Shown: in pieces, positions 1 to 11,320 of the stretch | How the letters are laid out: each line of letters starts with the position of its first letter | How positions within the stretch are numbered: position 1 is the first letter of the stretch | Assembly: GCF_019649055.1 (NCBI RefSeq) | Contig: NW_026570269.1 | Span: 620,001 to 684,000, forward strand | Source: Paramacrobiotus metropolitanus | Taxonomy: Eukaryota; Tardigrada; Eutardigrada; Parachela; Macrobiotidae | Direction: 5' to 3' | DNA: 64,000 nucleotides | Notes under the pieces: generated by a model | Database searches by the model: none | What the model saw: the letters and a program-made list of their open reading frames with translations, nothing else | Told to the model about the DNA's origin: nothing | Made by a program: the position numbers and the translations under genes

Positions 1-1097
1 GTCCAAGTCCTTTATACTTAACATTTTTAAAAGGCTACCATACAGAATCGGTTAAATATATATGTCTATCTGTAGGATATACTGTAGATTTTAGATCTGC
101 AGTACTAGTGGTGTATAATTTCGCATTTTGCTATCCGATATTCAGGTTTTTTAGCCGATTTTGTTTGATTCCCTTCGCGGCATAGTTACAAATATAAATA
201 TCACAGTAGGTTTTCTACAATTAAGGATTTAAAGATACAGAGCTTACTATGAAAATCTGAATGTGGTAGATATACAAAGACCTTCATTAACTGTAATGGA
301 AAAGAAATCCTGTGCGTGTAGAGCGGTTGTGCGGCTAGAGCATTTCCACACTGGTTGTTCCGGAAAGTTTTCAGTCTCCCAGAAGCTTTTCCCATTTTGA
401 AAACAAAACATTACAGCGATGAGCGCGTGCCTGGCAAATCCTACTCTAGGGCGTCCTTGGGAAAATCCTTGTGATATCCTACTCTAGGGTTTACAGAGAT
501 ACAGAGCTGTAGACGCTGTTACTTGTTACTTACCTTAAGCTGTTAGTGTAATATTAAACGCAGACATTAATATGCCAATGCCACGGTGACATCAGTTTGA
601 CCGGCATATTCATTTATGGCATATCTGTCTAGAACCTGCTACACTATAAATAATAATCTGCACTATAGCTCGCCAAAGTAAGTACCAGACCAGCAAATCA
701 TCGTGACATCATCTGCTACAGTATGTTACCCCTCATGATCTGCAGTGCTAGCTGCATAGTGCTCAATTAACCCGTTCTGACATCATCTGAGGTAATAACA
801 AACCAATAACAGAGAGCAGACGCTCCAGAAAACTTGACTGCGTGTGATTTCTTTACTGCTTCGCGAATTTGCGTTCGCTACAGAGAACAGACACCCTTGC
901 ACCGCCTCCGAAGATTCGCTATTCATAGAAGTACCGTATATAAGCTGTCTAGACTTCCGTTCCCGGAAGTGCGGTTCACAATTGGAATCCAACAGTGATA
1001 ATAGCAAAATCTACTAGTTCAACAAATTAATCTGCTTGTGTTTACGCTCCATTTCGAACTTTGATCCTGTTTTTCCTCGCATCCACACTTCGGAAAG
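1..1097. other. intergenic and 5' leader, no coding gene seen
   Basis: No open frame here resembles a protein. The right end reads as the non-coding first exon of the small gene that follows, ending in a good donor (AAAG then GTAAGT at 1098). A 16-base motif (tcctactctagggcgt and its near copy tcctactctagggttt) occurs twice around 440-490. Confidence 0.5.
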
Positions 1098-1269
1098 GTA
1101 AGTAACCCTTCTACAAATCCTGCAGTATGCATGAACCTTACCATTAATAATTTTTGCTGAATTCGCTTACCATTATCGGTTTACTTAATTCGGTAAATTT
1201 TTTTATTTGCAATTTCAGTAACCACCCAGTTACAGTACGTTGCATTCTTTTACAAAGCTCCTTGCAACG

Positions 1270-1608
1270 ATGGAAAATCTTGGAAAACAGTGGATGGAAT
1301 TCATGCGCCGGCAGTCGGCCCGGACGGCCATGGATCCGCACGCAAAGACCAAGGCAGCCGTCGCCTTGGCCGTTATGCTCTTCATCGCCTATGGTCTGCC
1401 CAAGGCCCACGCCGGTCCCGTTTCCTGTGGCGCATGTGTAACATTCGCCTGTCAAGCGTGCGCCTCCCTCGTGGCTGCCGGTGGTGCCTGTGCCACACTG
1501 ACAGCGGTTCCACCTTTACTCTGTGCCTGCCTGCTGGCATATGGTGGACTAGGTTGCGTCATCGCTGCGGGAACGTGCGTGGCTATATGCCTTACACCCA
1601 CTATATGA
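1270..1608 (+). CDS. small Cys-rich hydrophobic secreted/membrane peptide
   Basis: This is a 112-residue protein in one coding exon. A 5' UTR intron (1098-1218, GTAAGT...TTTCAG) lies just upstream. I start at the first true ATG (1270). The N-terminus is basic. A hydrophobic stretch at about residues 32-50 ends in AHA before GPVSCGAC, which looks like a signal sequence with cleavage there. The mature part is short, about 60 residues, with many Cys spaced among Ala, Gly, Val and Leu (motifs such as CGACVTFACQAC). Similar small Cys/Ala-rich predicted proteins of unknown role occur widely in invertebrates and fungi; I cannot name a family. Retention of the hydrophobic helix as a membrane anchor is possible. 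AATAAA at about 1869 could end the transcript. Confidence 0.7.
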   Translation: MENLGKQWMEFMRRQSARTAMDPHAKTKAAVALAVMLFIAYGLPKAHAGPVSCGACVTFACQACASLVAAGGACATLTAVPPLLCACLLAYGGLGCVIAAGTCVAICLTPTI

Positions 1609-2182
1609 CGATATTTGCCGTAATAGTGACAACGGCTGGCATTTTGCTGTAAATGTACTGATTTTTAAATCCAGTTTGGTTGTTATAATAGTTTTTTATA
1701 ACTACCCCATTTGATTTTAAGTTTTCTAATTTGCTACTGTTGCTACATACAACTTATTGTACATGGTGGGTGCAATTGCGCAAGAACTATCTTGTTTGCT
1801 TCTGTTGCTTTCTGTTCTTCTGTTCTGTTTGGAAAAGGCGACCACAAAGTTCGATAAGCTGTCGCAAAATAAAGTATTGTTAGCTATCAGCTATCTGCTG
1901 CGAAATCCGAAAATTCCATTACAAAAGCAGGCAGATTGCAAATAGCCGTGTGCTCCGAAATGACCAAAAATCGTGGTCAGTGGTGGTCCGTGGTCACTGG
2001 TGACCGTTACTTACATAAGTTACATTAACAACGGCAGCGGCAGTCACCTTAATAAACCCTAGAATGCCTACTGTAGTAAGTACTTATATTATTGCCGTCA
2101 CTAGTTACTTATTGCGTACATCACGGAATCATGACATCATAGATAGATTGTGGTCTTCCTGTTTGTTACAAAATACAAATAC
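1609..2182. other. 3' UTR and spacer
   Basis: AT-rich sequence with AATAAA hexamers near 1869 and 2051. No coding frame is convincing. Confidence 0.4.
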
Positions 2183-2897
2183 GTACTGTCAAGGCAGATT
2201 TCAATACAGGCAACCCCACTGAGGGCGGGATTTGCAATGACGAAAGCGCTAGCGTAGCCCAAATTGCCGAAGAACACCGTAAAAGCGAGAGTTTTTTAAG
2301 CTTTTCAAAGCTTTTTTGTGTTTCTTTAGTCGTTTTCACTCTTTTATTGCAGTTGGGATTTTATTTCTAATATAAAATAAGCAATGGGAAGAGGCAACAT
2401 GATTAAGTACGGTGCGGCAAGTTGCAAAGCGGCTGTTGGCAACTTGGTTTCTACCGGTATACGGCAAAATTATTACTGCACGAGTTGGTTTTATTGATTT
2501 ATTCCAACGAAACTTTTCAAACTCTAAGAAAAAAATGAAGCAGATACTGAACTGAACAATGTGAAAAATTAAAGAACTAATTGGTAATAATTTACATGGA
2601 GAATACCGAGATATAGTCACGCATCGGTAATTTACTCGTAATATGAACAGTTGCACACAGTACCGCACAGTGCACACTGGGGAAAATTATTAAAAAATAG
2701 TGGGAAATTGATTTTAAGTCATGCACGTTACACATTTAAAGGTTTTTTTATTTATAAAAATAGAGGAAGTTAATACGCATATTTTGCAGTTCGAATCCCA
2801 TTCAACAGAAACAGAAAAAGGGGAGCAAACCGATTTTTCCCAGCATTTTACTATAGCCGCTCTAATATGCGAGCTACTCTAGTGATGACGTAACGAG

Positions 2898-2979
2898 TCA
2901 GTGGTATTGCGAGTGCACAATAAATATCAATAATAAATAATAATAATATCATATCAGTGGTATTGCGAGTGCACAATAA
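2898..2979 (+). repeat. 26-bp direct repeat pair
   Basis: A 26-base unit (TCAGTGGTATTGCGAGTGCA then CAATAA) occurs at 2898-2923 and again at 2954-2979, separated by an AT-rich run of TAA repeats. Its core recurs inverted at 3219-3232. Confidence 0.85.
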
Positions 2980-3210
2980 GGGGGGATCCATAAATTACGT
3001 ACGCAGCGAACCAGGGAGGGAGGGGTCCAAAAAGCGTGACAAGCTGTGACGGCCTCGACGAACCCAGGGGGGAGGGGGTGGTCAGCTCCATATATTACGA
3101 TTGAACGAACCAGGGGGGAGGGGTCAAGCAAATGTGACGGACCGCTACGAAGGGGGAGGGAGGGGTGAAAAAATCGTGGTTTTCTGCGTACGTAATTTAT
3201 GGATGCCCCC
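2980..3210. mobile_element. MITE with 27-bp terminal inverted repeats
   Basis: The ends 2980-3006 and 3184-3210 are 27-base inverted repeats with one mismatch; the shared core is ATCCATAAATTACGTACGCA. The element is 231 bp and non-coding, and inside is a repeated G-rich module (CGAACCAGG, GGGGAGGGGTC). Short elements that begin with a G run and CCATAAATTACGT are common in invertebrate genomes. The superfamily cannot be assigned by eye. Confidence 0.75.
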
Positions 3211-3484
3211 TAAATATATTATTGTGCACTCGTATTGCCTGTATTGAGATCTGCCCTGGTACTGTACATTAATGCTGTTGTAACTTTAACACAAAACAGT
3301 ATTCAGCAGTTAAAAAATCATAAAGGCTAAAGAGCGAAATATACTTAGTGATATGTACCAGGTTAGGTTTGACAAATTATTTGATATCGACTATCGAGAG
3401 GCATTCTGTGGTTGTTAAGATTTGTTGATGTTGCCTGCTGCGCAGTGAAATGCATTAACCGCCCGCCGGTGATGTGAAATCCAA

Positions 3485-5064
3485 ATGTGTAGCAGCATGG
3501 ATCGAGGCATACAGCCCGTTGTTCATTCTTCGCCGCAAATCCGTTCAGCCAGTGGGTTATCGCAGACCGTTCTGCAAGGATGCAAATCATCCTTGATTAC
3601 ATCACAGGCCATAACATCCAGCGGATCGCCGGGACTGAATCAGATTTTCAACGGCGGCGTACCCGTGGGCACGGTTGTGGTTCTCGAGGATAGACCATGT
3701 CATCTGTACAGTCGTCACTTTATGCTGCTGTTTGCCGCGGAGGGTTTATCCGTTGGTCATCGCGTATGTGTAGCCGCAGCGCGGTCGGTGGAGATTAAAG
3801 AGTTTATCTCGGATATTCCTCGGAAAGTTACGGGGGAGGAGAGTTCTGGTCTGAATGAAGGTTTGCGGAATCCACTTCCTGAGTCTATTGGAGATCGCCA
3901 AGGTAATGGGATTACTTGATAATTTACTAATTTAAATCTTATTTGGAATAAATCACAGTTTCGTTTTTAATTAAACTTCTAATCGAATAATTATTCGATC
4001 ATTTTGGTTGCCCAGATAATAATTCATACCGCCCTTCGTGCAGCCTGGCTCTGGATTTGTGCGACAAGACGGGTCTACGAAAAGAGATCCTCCCGCTTTT
4101 TTGTTTCCCGTTATTAAGGACAGAACGCTAAATTAAATATTGTATATTAGAAGCACGCGTTTTTTATTCTAATTTTGTTTCGCAAAACTAGATATGTTGC
4201 TTCTGAATTACAAAATGTGAGGTGATTATTTCAGTTTTTGCTTTGCTGCTGGATTTGGAAAATGCGGTACTTGAAGTATAGTTAGTAACTTGATACTCTC
4301 ATTTTCTGACTTTTGTAGGGGATGGTTTAAAAATTGCCTTCCGGTATGAAAGCCTTCCGAAAATTGATTCCGTACTGGGCGCATCCCATGCCTCCGCGCC
4401 ATCTGAACCGCAGTATGATTTGGGAAGAAAAATTGACGCTTCTCAAGTGGAAACAGTCGGCTATTTCACGCATTCGCATTCTTCATCGCCCGCTGTTCCA
4501 TCCAGAATACACAGGCTTCTGGAGTGGATTCTTAATGAAGCTGGCAAAATTCCTCGCCAAAATGTCCTTCGAGTTTGCCTGCCCGCTGTAGATTCTCCGC
4601 TATGGAATTTCCATGATTCTCATGAATTTTTCCGATTCCTTTTTCAGCTGCGAACTCTCGCCCGGCAAAATAGTTTAATAATCTCCTTAAGCATATCCCA
4701 CTCGTTGCACTCTCCAGCTGATTTGTTCCGGATACGGCGATTAAGCGACGCATACGTTGTTCTGGAGACATTAAAGAGCGAGAAAAAGCACGCGCTGTAT
4801 CGCGACTATCAGGCGCTATTCCGCATTGAAAAAACCTTCGCTGTCAATGTTCTTCGTCCGCCGGTAATTTTGGATTGTGAATATGGGCTTAAAATTAAAA
4901 GGAGGAGAGTTCTACTGGAAAGGCTACACCTACCGCCAGCATTACCAGAAACCGCGCAGCGAGAAACCACGGATCATCCCAGTGGAATCAGAAGCACCAT
5001 CGGTGGCCTTGTTGGTAATCAGCTTGGATGCCAGGCTGCGACGGAGCGTAATTTGGATTTCTAA
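3485..5064 (+). CDS. ELP4: Elongator complex protein 4
   Basis: Exons 3485-3902 and 4319-5064 give 387 residues (human ELP4 is 424). The junction (CCAAG|GTAATG ... TTTTGTAG|GG) keeps phase and joins into a stretch typical of the family (GLKIAFRYESLP, YDLGRKID). Residues 48-90 carry the RecA-like fold start: GLNQIFNGGVPVGTVVVLED, then YSRHFMLLFAAEG. Elp4 with Elp5 and Elp6 forms the hexameric ring of Elongator, which modifies wobble uridines (cm5U group) of cytoplasmic tRNAs. The C-terminal part has the expected LIISLSISHSLHSP and RIRRLSDAYVVLE strands. A second in-frame ATG at 3497 is an alternative start. The gene is convergent with the chitin-binding gene on the other strand. Confidence 0.93.
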
Positions 5065-5509
5065 TAAGGAATTTATTTTTCTAAAGTATTACTGGATATT
5101 TTATTTTGAGTGCGTTTAACACTTCCATGTGCCTTTTCAAATCGGTGATGTCTTCGCTTTATTTTTAATTGTTATTAACTTGTGATTTTTTAACTCGATG
5201 GTGTTATTTCTCACAGTTAATTTTGAAAGCATTTGTTTCCGGTTGTGGAAACTGGAAACCCTTTGTTCTGTAGTTCTATGTATTTGTTGTTAGTTCTAAA
5301 TTCTGATTGTGTTCAAATGCGTTAACCTTTTAACGTGTTGGATGTATCGAATGGTAGAGCTGGTTGAATGACTGGACTTGGATCAAAATTTTATTTCATA
5401 TAAAAGCAACAAGTACTTCTGCGCATATAAAAGGATCGATATGTTACAAAAACGGAAAAGTAGAAGATATAAAAAACAAAAAGGCAAACAAAGTTGATGA
5501 TCTCTTCAT
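5065..5509. other. convergent 3' spacer
   Basis: This spacer lies between the stop codons of ELP4 (+) and the chitin-binding gene (-) and should hold both 3' UTRs. No other feature is seen. Confidence 0.5.
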
Positions 5510-7767
5510 CTATCCTTGGTTTCCTTGGGCGAATCGATTGAAACCAGGGAATGGACTTGGAGAGCCGGACCGTGCAACAGTGTTGGACTGTTGACTGACC
5601 GAGCGACCAAAAGTATTGGCAGCCGGAGTAGGAAGAACACCGGGTGTCAAACTCATAGGACTCATGCGATTCATGGTCATCGACTGCCGTTGCCCTCCTA
5701 TAGTCTGGGTCTTCGTTTGTGACCCCGTCCGTTGTCCTCCCGAGAGAAACTGGTTGCTGGTCGGTGTGAAAGTCTGTCGATATGGAGACACTCCGGCAAT
5801 CTGATTGCTAGTGACGCTAGCTGTCGGCGGGATTTGATTGCCTCGGAATGGTGCGGATTGCGGTGCGACAGGAGTGCCAACGGGGCGTGGTAGGCTGGGA
5901 ACTGGCTGCTGTGCCCCTCCGAGAGCACTACTGCGTGGTGGTTGTGTAGGCGGCGGCACCGGGCGGGAGGTGGTAGCGGGAGGGATGGAATATCCACGGG
6001 ATGGCTGGACAGCGACAACGCTCGGTCGTGACGGTTGTGGTGCGGGGACAACAGGTGGGCGCACGGCGGCCGGTGCTACTACGGCACGGGGAGGTTCGGC
6101 AACGGCACCAAGTTGTTGGGTGACTTGCTGCAATATGAAGAAGTTACAGAACAGTTTGTTGTTATCGATAACCATAGTATTATACCGAATCATCAAGAAG
6201 CACCCATTCGTCATGATAAAGACGAGAGTTGGAATAGTCATAAAAGTTTTGAGCTCTGCAAGGACAAGATAATGTGTCACAACATGGGCAAATTTTGATA
6301 AGTTTTCTGAAATGCAGAAAAAAACAAACTTACTTAGAACAGTCCACATTGAAGAACCAGTCACTGTAAACAGTTGAACTGTTGAGGCATTTTTACAGCA
6401 TCAAGTCGCACTGCGTGTCTTGTTGCAAAAACGTGTAATTTTAACTTGATTTCTATCGTAAAGCGTGTTTACTCTGTCCTTACATGCGCGTTCGTCCTTA
6501 CAGCGACCAGGTGATTATACGAGTAAAAGTTCTTACCATGTAAGGGTGATCTGATTAAAAACGGTCATATTTGGACAAATGTAGCTCCACATGATATTAT
6601 TAAGATCACACCGACGGATCACTTGGCACTGGAAATCGGCATCAGCATAGAAACCGGCTTGATTGACCTTTTCACAGGAAAACGACTGGATGTCGGGAAT
6701 ATCAGCACGAATGGGATAGTCCTTGCCCGCTACTGCGCTGATCAACAGCTCCGACAGGGCTTGAGCATCCAAGGCGGATTTGCGGCCCAGAGAGTCCAAC
6801 GCCTGCCACACTTCGGGCACTTGCAAGTTGCGCATGCCTACCGCTGACCACTGGGGATTCGGGTTGAAGGCCACACCGAACAGAAAGCCGGCACTGGGAC
6901 GATTTGCGTTGGTAGCGGCAATATCTGTGACAAGCAGCAACCACTTTATTAACATGAAAATTTGTAGCGGAGTGCTCTCATACCGGCCAAATTGCGTCCC
7001 ACGGGTGATGCCGGGGCTGGGGGATTTGGATTCGATACCGGACGCAGTGCAGCCACAGGAGGCGCAACAGGTGCCGGTGGCATCGTCGGCAGTGGCTCAG
7101 TAACGGCAACAGGAGTGACCGTATCTGGTTCAATGGCATCACTTCCTGCTGGAACGATCGATACCGTCGGACCGGCTCCGGGACCGGAAGCGCTAGTAAC
7201 GGGCGCTTCAGCGGATGACAACGTTTCTGTTTCAGCTATGGAGGCATCCGTCGCCTGGGGAGCAACGGGAGCAGCGGTGACGTTAGCGTCACTTCCGGCG
7301 TCTGGTGTGGTAGTCTAGAACGAAACAGCATCTGAGTTGTTTAGATTTTCAATTTCTTGCCGAGGATAAAGAACAGCCGGCTTGTTCCCTATGCTACCTT
7401 ACCGGAAGACTAGAATTTGCGTTCGTGCCGTTGGATGACGATTCTACGGTTGCACTGGCGGCTGGAGTGTTTGTATCCGGAACTGATGAATTGTTTGAGA
7501 GCACTGCACTGGAATTAGCTGTGGATGCATTGTTGCTGTCAACAGGGACCGTGGCGTTTAAGGCCGGTACCGGCGATGTTTCGTTAACCGCCTGTTATAT
7601 AGTAATGAAAAATTATACATAAACATTTGCATTCAGCTGTCAGTGGCTTTCCAGAATTTTGCCAACGCACACGATGGCCTTCTTAACGTCCTTGCTCTTA
7701 CCGTTTGACTGGCAGCGTAACCAATTAAAACGAAGAAAATCAAGCCTAATGGGTTAAGGAAGTCCAT
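5510..7767 (-). CDS. secreted chitin-binding (CBM14/peritrophin-A) mucin-like protein
   Basis: Seven exons on the minus strand: 7702-7767, 7403-7591, 6984-7314, 6537-6924, 6334-6363 (a 30-base exon), 6186-6255 and 5510-6127. All phases close, giving 563 residues. Residues 1-20 are a signal peptide (MDFLNPLGLIFFVLIGYAAS). Residues 23-195 are rich in Pro, Thr, Ser, Ala and Asn with several N-glycosylation sites. A conserved block leads into one type-2 chitin-binding domain at about 262-335, with DYPIRADIP, FYADADFQCQVIRRC, ICPNMTVFNQ and finally CDWFFNVDC made by the tiny exon. The C-terminal 206 residues are a low-complexity Pro/Gln/Ser/Arg tail. The domain is the arthropod cuticle type, so a cuticular or extracellular matrix role is inferred. 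The donor after TCG (GTATAA, 6185) is weak, but it is the only one that holds the frame. Confidence 0.9.
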
Positions 7768-9293
7768 TTCGGAACAAGATTAATGCGGGAGATTGTAGAA
7801 TACAGAATCAAAACGTGATACGTCAATATCTATAGGTGGTAACTGATAAAGGATGACAATAATCAGCAAAATACAATACGTATTACCGATTCTTATAGGT
7901 ACTGTAGATCGTTGGGCACTGTGCACTGAAAAAGCAAGCAGGTACAGTTTTGCAAATGCAGTTGCAAGTGAATTCGGCGATGGCAATGATCTTCGACAAC
8001 CTTCCGTTGCTTATTAAATATCGAAGATCTGGAGGATTTTATTGTTGTCGTCTCCATTGCCGGTAGCCTTCCGGCAACGTTTTATGCAGAGTATGGTGCG
8101 GGGATTATACGTAATAACTCAGGTAGGTGTAGCATCGATCCAAAAATACTGTCAGTTATGCGAGCATCGTCAGTTGAGATCCAACGAAGTAGAGTAGGTG
8201 TTAAGTAACTCATACTGCGAAAATTATAAGAACCTGCTAACAGCTATTGCACTGTACTGGTATGTACATTGTAGTGTCATACAGAAACTTACATTGTGGG
8301 CTACTGTCGGTTGTTTTCCTACCGGCTCACTCGAAGGTAGTATAAATTAACGTAAAGTACAGATAGGTACAGTATTCTAATCTTTTTATTTGATGATCTA
8401 TTGATTTTATTAAGGAATTATACTTGCATTTGTATCACTACGATAACTGATGATATCTCGTCCGTTTATCTTTAGTGCTGTTAAAGAGTACGGTGGATAT
8501 ATCAAAAAGTATCACCAATTTTAAAACAAAAAAATACTTGCAGATACACAGTACTTCTATCTATATAATATTTGGTAACCGGAAAGCTGACCAGTGAAGT
8601 ACCGGAAACTGGAGTTTCTCATCCGTCTTGGAATTATTATGATCGTCTACAACAGACAGGATTAGTGTTCATTTGCGAAAGCTTCCTTATAAGTTTACTT
8701 ATTATTTATAGTCTTTGAAACTGTAAACATCTGCAGTAGCTTTTGGCTTTATAAAAAGTAGTAAACAATACGGGTCGGGCATATCTGTGCGCAGAGCTGT
8801 TGCAATTGATCATGACTGCTGATCAAGTTTTTGGCGCGCATCGACGGAATTTTTCTCACCTTTTTCCAAAGAATCAACCACGTAATCATTACGAGAACAA
8901 TAGGATTAGTGATAAAACGAATGCCAAATCAAGTGAAGACATGCAGAAGTGCGCGAGTGCTTCAAATTTCAATTTTGATTACTTGCAGTACATATTCCGC
9001 AAAACCCCGGTTGTCCTTTTGGCAGATATAAGGACTAGTCCGGTAAAAGAAATAGAACTGGGACTGATAAAAAATTAAAGCTCTTTTTACGTAGAGAACG
9101 CTAAATTTATTTTCAGTACAGTACAGTATACTCTGGACTTGAAGAGCGATGCACTTGAAAATACGATATATATACAATATAATTATCTACAGTATAATAA
9201 GATATTTTTATACGGTTACTTATGTATTGTATTATACCAATATACGGTATTTATACTATATATGTAATTATGTACTGTAGTTATATCTACAAG
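7768..9293. other. intergenic, AT-rich
   Basis: The segment lies upstream of the chitin-binding gene. An open frame at 8800-9078 (+) has no recognisable domain, Kozak context or splice partners. No gene is supported. Confidence 0.45.
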
Positions 9294-9334
9294 CTCAACC
9301 GAGGCCGGAGCCTCGGCCTCCGGCCTCGGTTGAG
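9294..9334. repeat. perfect 17-bp GC-rich hairpin
   Basis: CTCAACCGAGGCCGGAG (9294-9310) and its exact reverse complement (9318-9334) flank a 7-base loop. The stem is very GC-rich and stands alone in AT-rich DNA. No tRNA, miRNA or transposon context is evident. Confidence 0.9.
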
Positions 9335-9844
9335 AATTTTTAGAATTGAAGAAAGTAATGGGGTAGTTTTAAAAATATTTAGGAAAAGGAATTTAACTGG
9401 ATTGGAAATGCGGTTTGTTTTGAATTTTCATTGTCGTCATTAAGTACTCAATGCTACAGAATTCAGCTAAGTTAGTTAGTTATTTCGGTAGACGGTTGAA
9501 AGTGTAAAATTTCTTTTTGCTTTACTGTGTTTTCCCGTTATGGTATAACCACGTCGCAAGGCGTAAAGCGAAATTGCGCTTAGCATTAGTAACCTCGTGT
9601 TACGCAATCAGTAATTGAATTATTACGTTGATATCTTATTATAAATATAATAAACAGAGCTATAAAATTAATATAAAGAGGCAACCATAAATATTAAACA
9701 TATACATGTACTAATGAAAGTGCCATCGTTAAAATCGTCGTCCACAAAGAAGGTCGAGCCAAATAGCATATCGGCCAAAAAAAATTATTATTAACATATC
9801 GACCGAATCCCTGCTCCTCTGTCTGACTGAAAAAATTCCCTTTT

Positions 9845-10535
9845 TTATATGACCGGCGAAATCCTTTACATCTCCGTCTAACCGCCGAAAATCCCATCCT
9901 TACTATCTGACCGGCGAAAATCCCTGTACTTTTATCTAACCGGCGAAGATCCCTGTACTTCTACCTGATCAGCGAAAATCTTTGTAGTTTTATCTGACCG
10001 GCGAAAACTGGTGTATTTCTATCTGATCAGCGAAAATCTTTGTAATTCTATCTGACCGACGAAAATCCTGTATTTCTATCTGACCGGCGAAAATTCCTTA
10101 CGTCTATCTGATCGGCGAAAATCCCTGTATTTCTATCTGACCGGCGAAAATCCCTGAATTTCTATCTGACCGACGGAAATCCCTATACTTCTATCTGACC
10201 GGCGAAAACCCTGTGTTTCTATCTGGCCGGCAAAAATCCCTGTATTTCTATTTGACCGGCGAAAATCCCTGTACGCCTATCTGACCGGCGAAAATTCCTG
10301 TACTTCTATCTCACCGGCGAAAATCCCGGTACTTCTATATGACCGGCGAAAATCCCTGTATTTCTATCTGGCCGGGGAAAATCCTGTATTTCTATCTGAC
10401 CGGCGAAAATCCCTGTTTTTGTATCTGACCGGCGATAATCCCTGCATTTCTATCTGACCGGCGGAAATTCCTATACTTCTACCTGACCGGCGAAAATCCC
10501 TGTATTTTTATCTGATCGGCGAAAATCCCTTCCCT
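9845..10535 (+). repeat. 29-bp minisatellite, about 24 units
   Basis: Tandem, imperfect units of about 29 bases share CTGACCGGCGAAAATCCCTG followed by TATTTCTAT. Units differ by scattered substitutions and 1-base gaps, and decayed units extend left to about 9766. No frame reads through all units, so it is not a coding repeat. Confidence 0.95.
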
Positions 10536-10553
10536 TATCTCTCACCAATTATA

Positions 10554-10800
10554 CATTTCTGCCAATCAGCTATTAGTTACCTTATGTTAAGCCAATCAGC
10601 GAAATTCGTTTTGGTCATGCTTTGTTATTCGAATGACGAGAAGATCGAAAAACTAAAGTCAAAAGGACAAATAACATGATTTAATTGAGCGCTTTTTAAG
10701 CTATCGTGGGAAAATCAGCGCCGAAAGGATAGGAGAAAAATGATGAAAAACGGCCAAGTTAGCTCTTTATATAAATAATAGTAATTGTAAAAATATGTAC
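10554..10800 (+). repeat. dispersed repeat, copy 1
   Basis: First of three direct copies of a 220-260 bp sequence. Shared blocks, in order, are TTTCTGCCAATC/TTTCCGCCAATC, ATCAGCGAAATTCG, GATCGAAAAAC.AAAGTC, GAGCTATCGTG and GTTAGCT near the end. It abuts the minisatellite. Confidence 0.8.
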
Positions 10801-10971
10801 ATGACTACATCTATAACCAGGCTACCCCCACGCTAGTGTCACATCAATCAGTCTGTTTTACGTAACGCTTTTTTGCATTTCTGTATTTCCACTATATCCA
10901 CAATATTAACAGTATTAACTAACCGTATAGTGCTCTTTGGCTCCTAAGTGTCGTTGTACCGCATGCTATTA

Positions 10972-11195
10972 GTCCGCGGTTTTCGTTCGAAACGTTTCGC
11001 ATTTCCGCCAATCCTTTTTTTTAATTTCTAACAATAAGCCAATCAGCGACATTCGTTTCGAATGCGTTTTGTCAATCGGAGGACGAAATGATCGAAAAAC
11101 AAAAGTCGTTGACGCAAACTACATGCTTTTAGGCGCTTTTCGAGCTATCGTGTAAAAATAAGTATTGAACGATGTAAGAGTAACTGTTTCAAAAT
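10972..11195 (+). repeat. dispersed repeat, copy 2
   Basis: Direct copy with CGCATTTCCGCCAATCC, AATCAGCGACATTCG, AATGATCGAAAAACAAAAGT and GAGCTATCGTGTAA in the same order as the other copies. The 3' end differs from copies 1 and 3. Confidence 0.8.
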
Positions 11196-11320
11196 AATAA
11201 TTATTTTCCTCTGCTGCATTCAAAACTTGCATTCCCGTAGAATGAACCAACCGAGTGGACAAACCGAGTACGTATGTGTGTGTCAGTGTGTATTTGCTAA
11301 ATGTATGCCCTTTGGCTTAA

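Larger units (their letters stand above)
2183..3266. mobile_element. outer inverted-repeat element (non-autonomous), nested
   Basis: The segment 2183-2213 and the reverse complement of 3235-3266 are an imperfect inverted pair of about 31 bases; both contain CAGAT, then TCAATACAGGCAA. The interior has no transposase-like frame. A second pair (CGAGTGCACAATAA at 2966-2979, inverted at 3219-3232) and the inner element at 2980-3210 sit within it. I read this as nested non-autonomous DNA transposons. The family is not identified and no clear target-site duplication is seen. Confidence 0.5.

Noticed and set aside
2336-2677. 113-codon minus-strand open frame
   Set aside because: It lies inside the outer inverted-repeat element, has no domain, and a composition expected of AT-rich non-coding DNA.
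2785-2810. GTTCGAATCCC, a tRNA B-box-like motif
   Set aside because: The flanking sequence gives no A box or paired arms.
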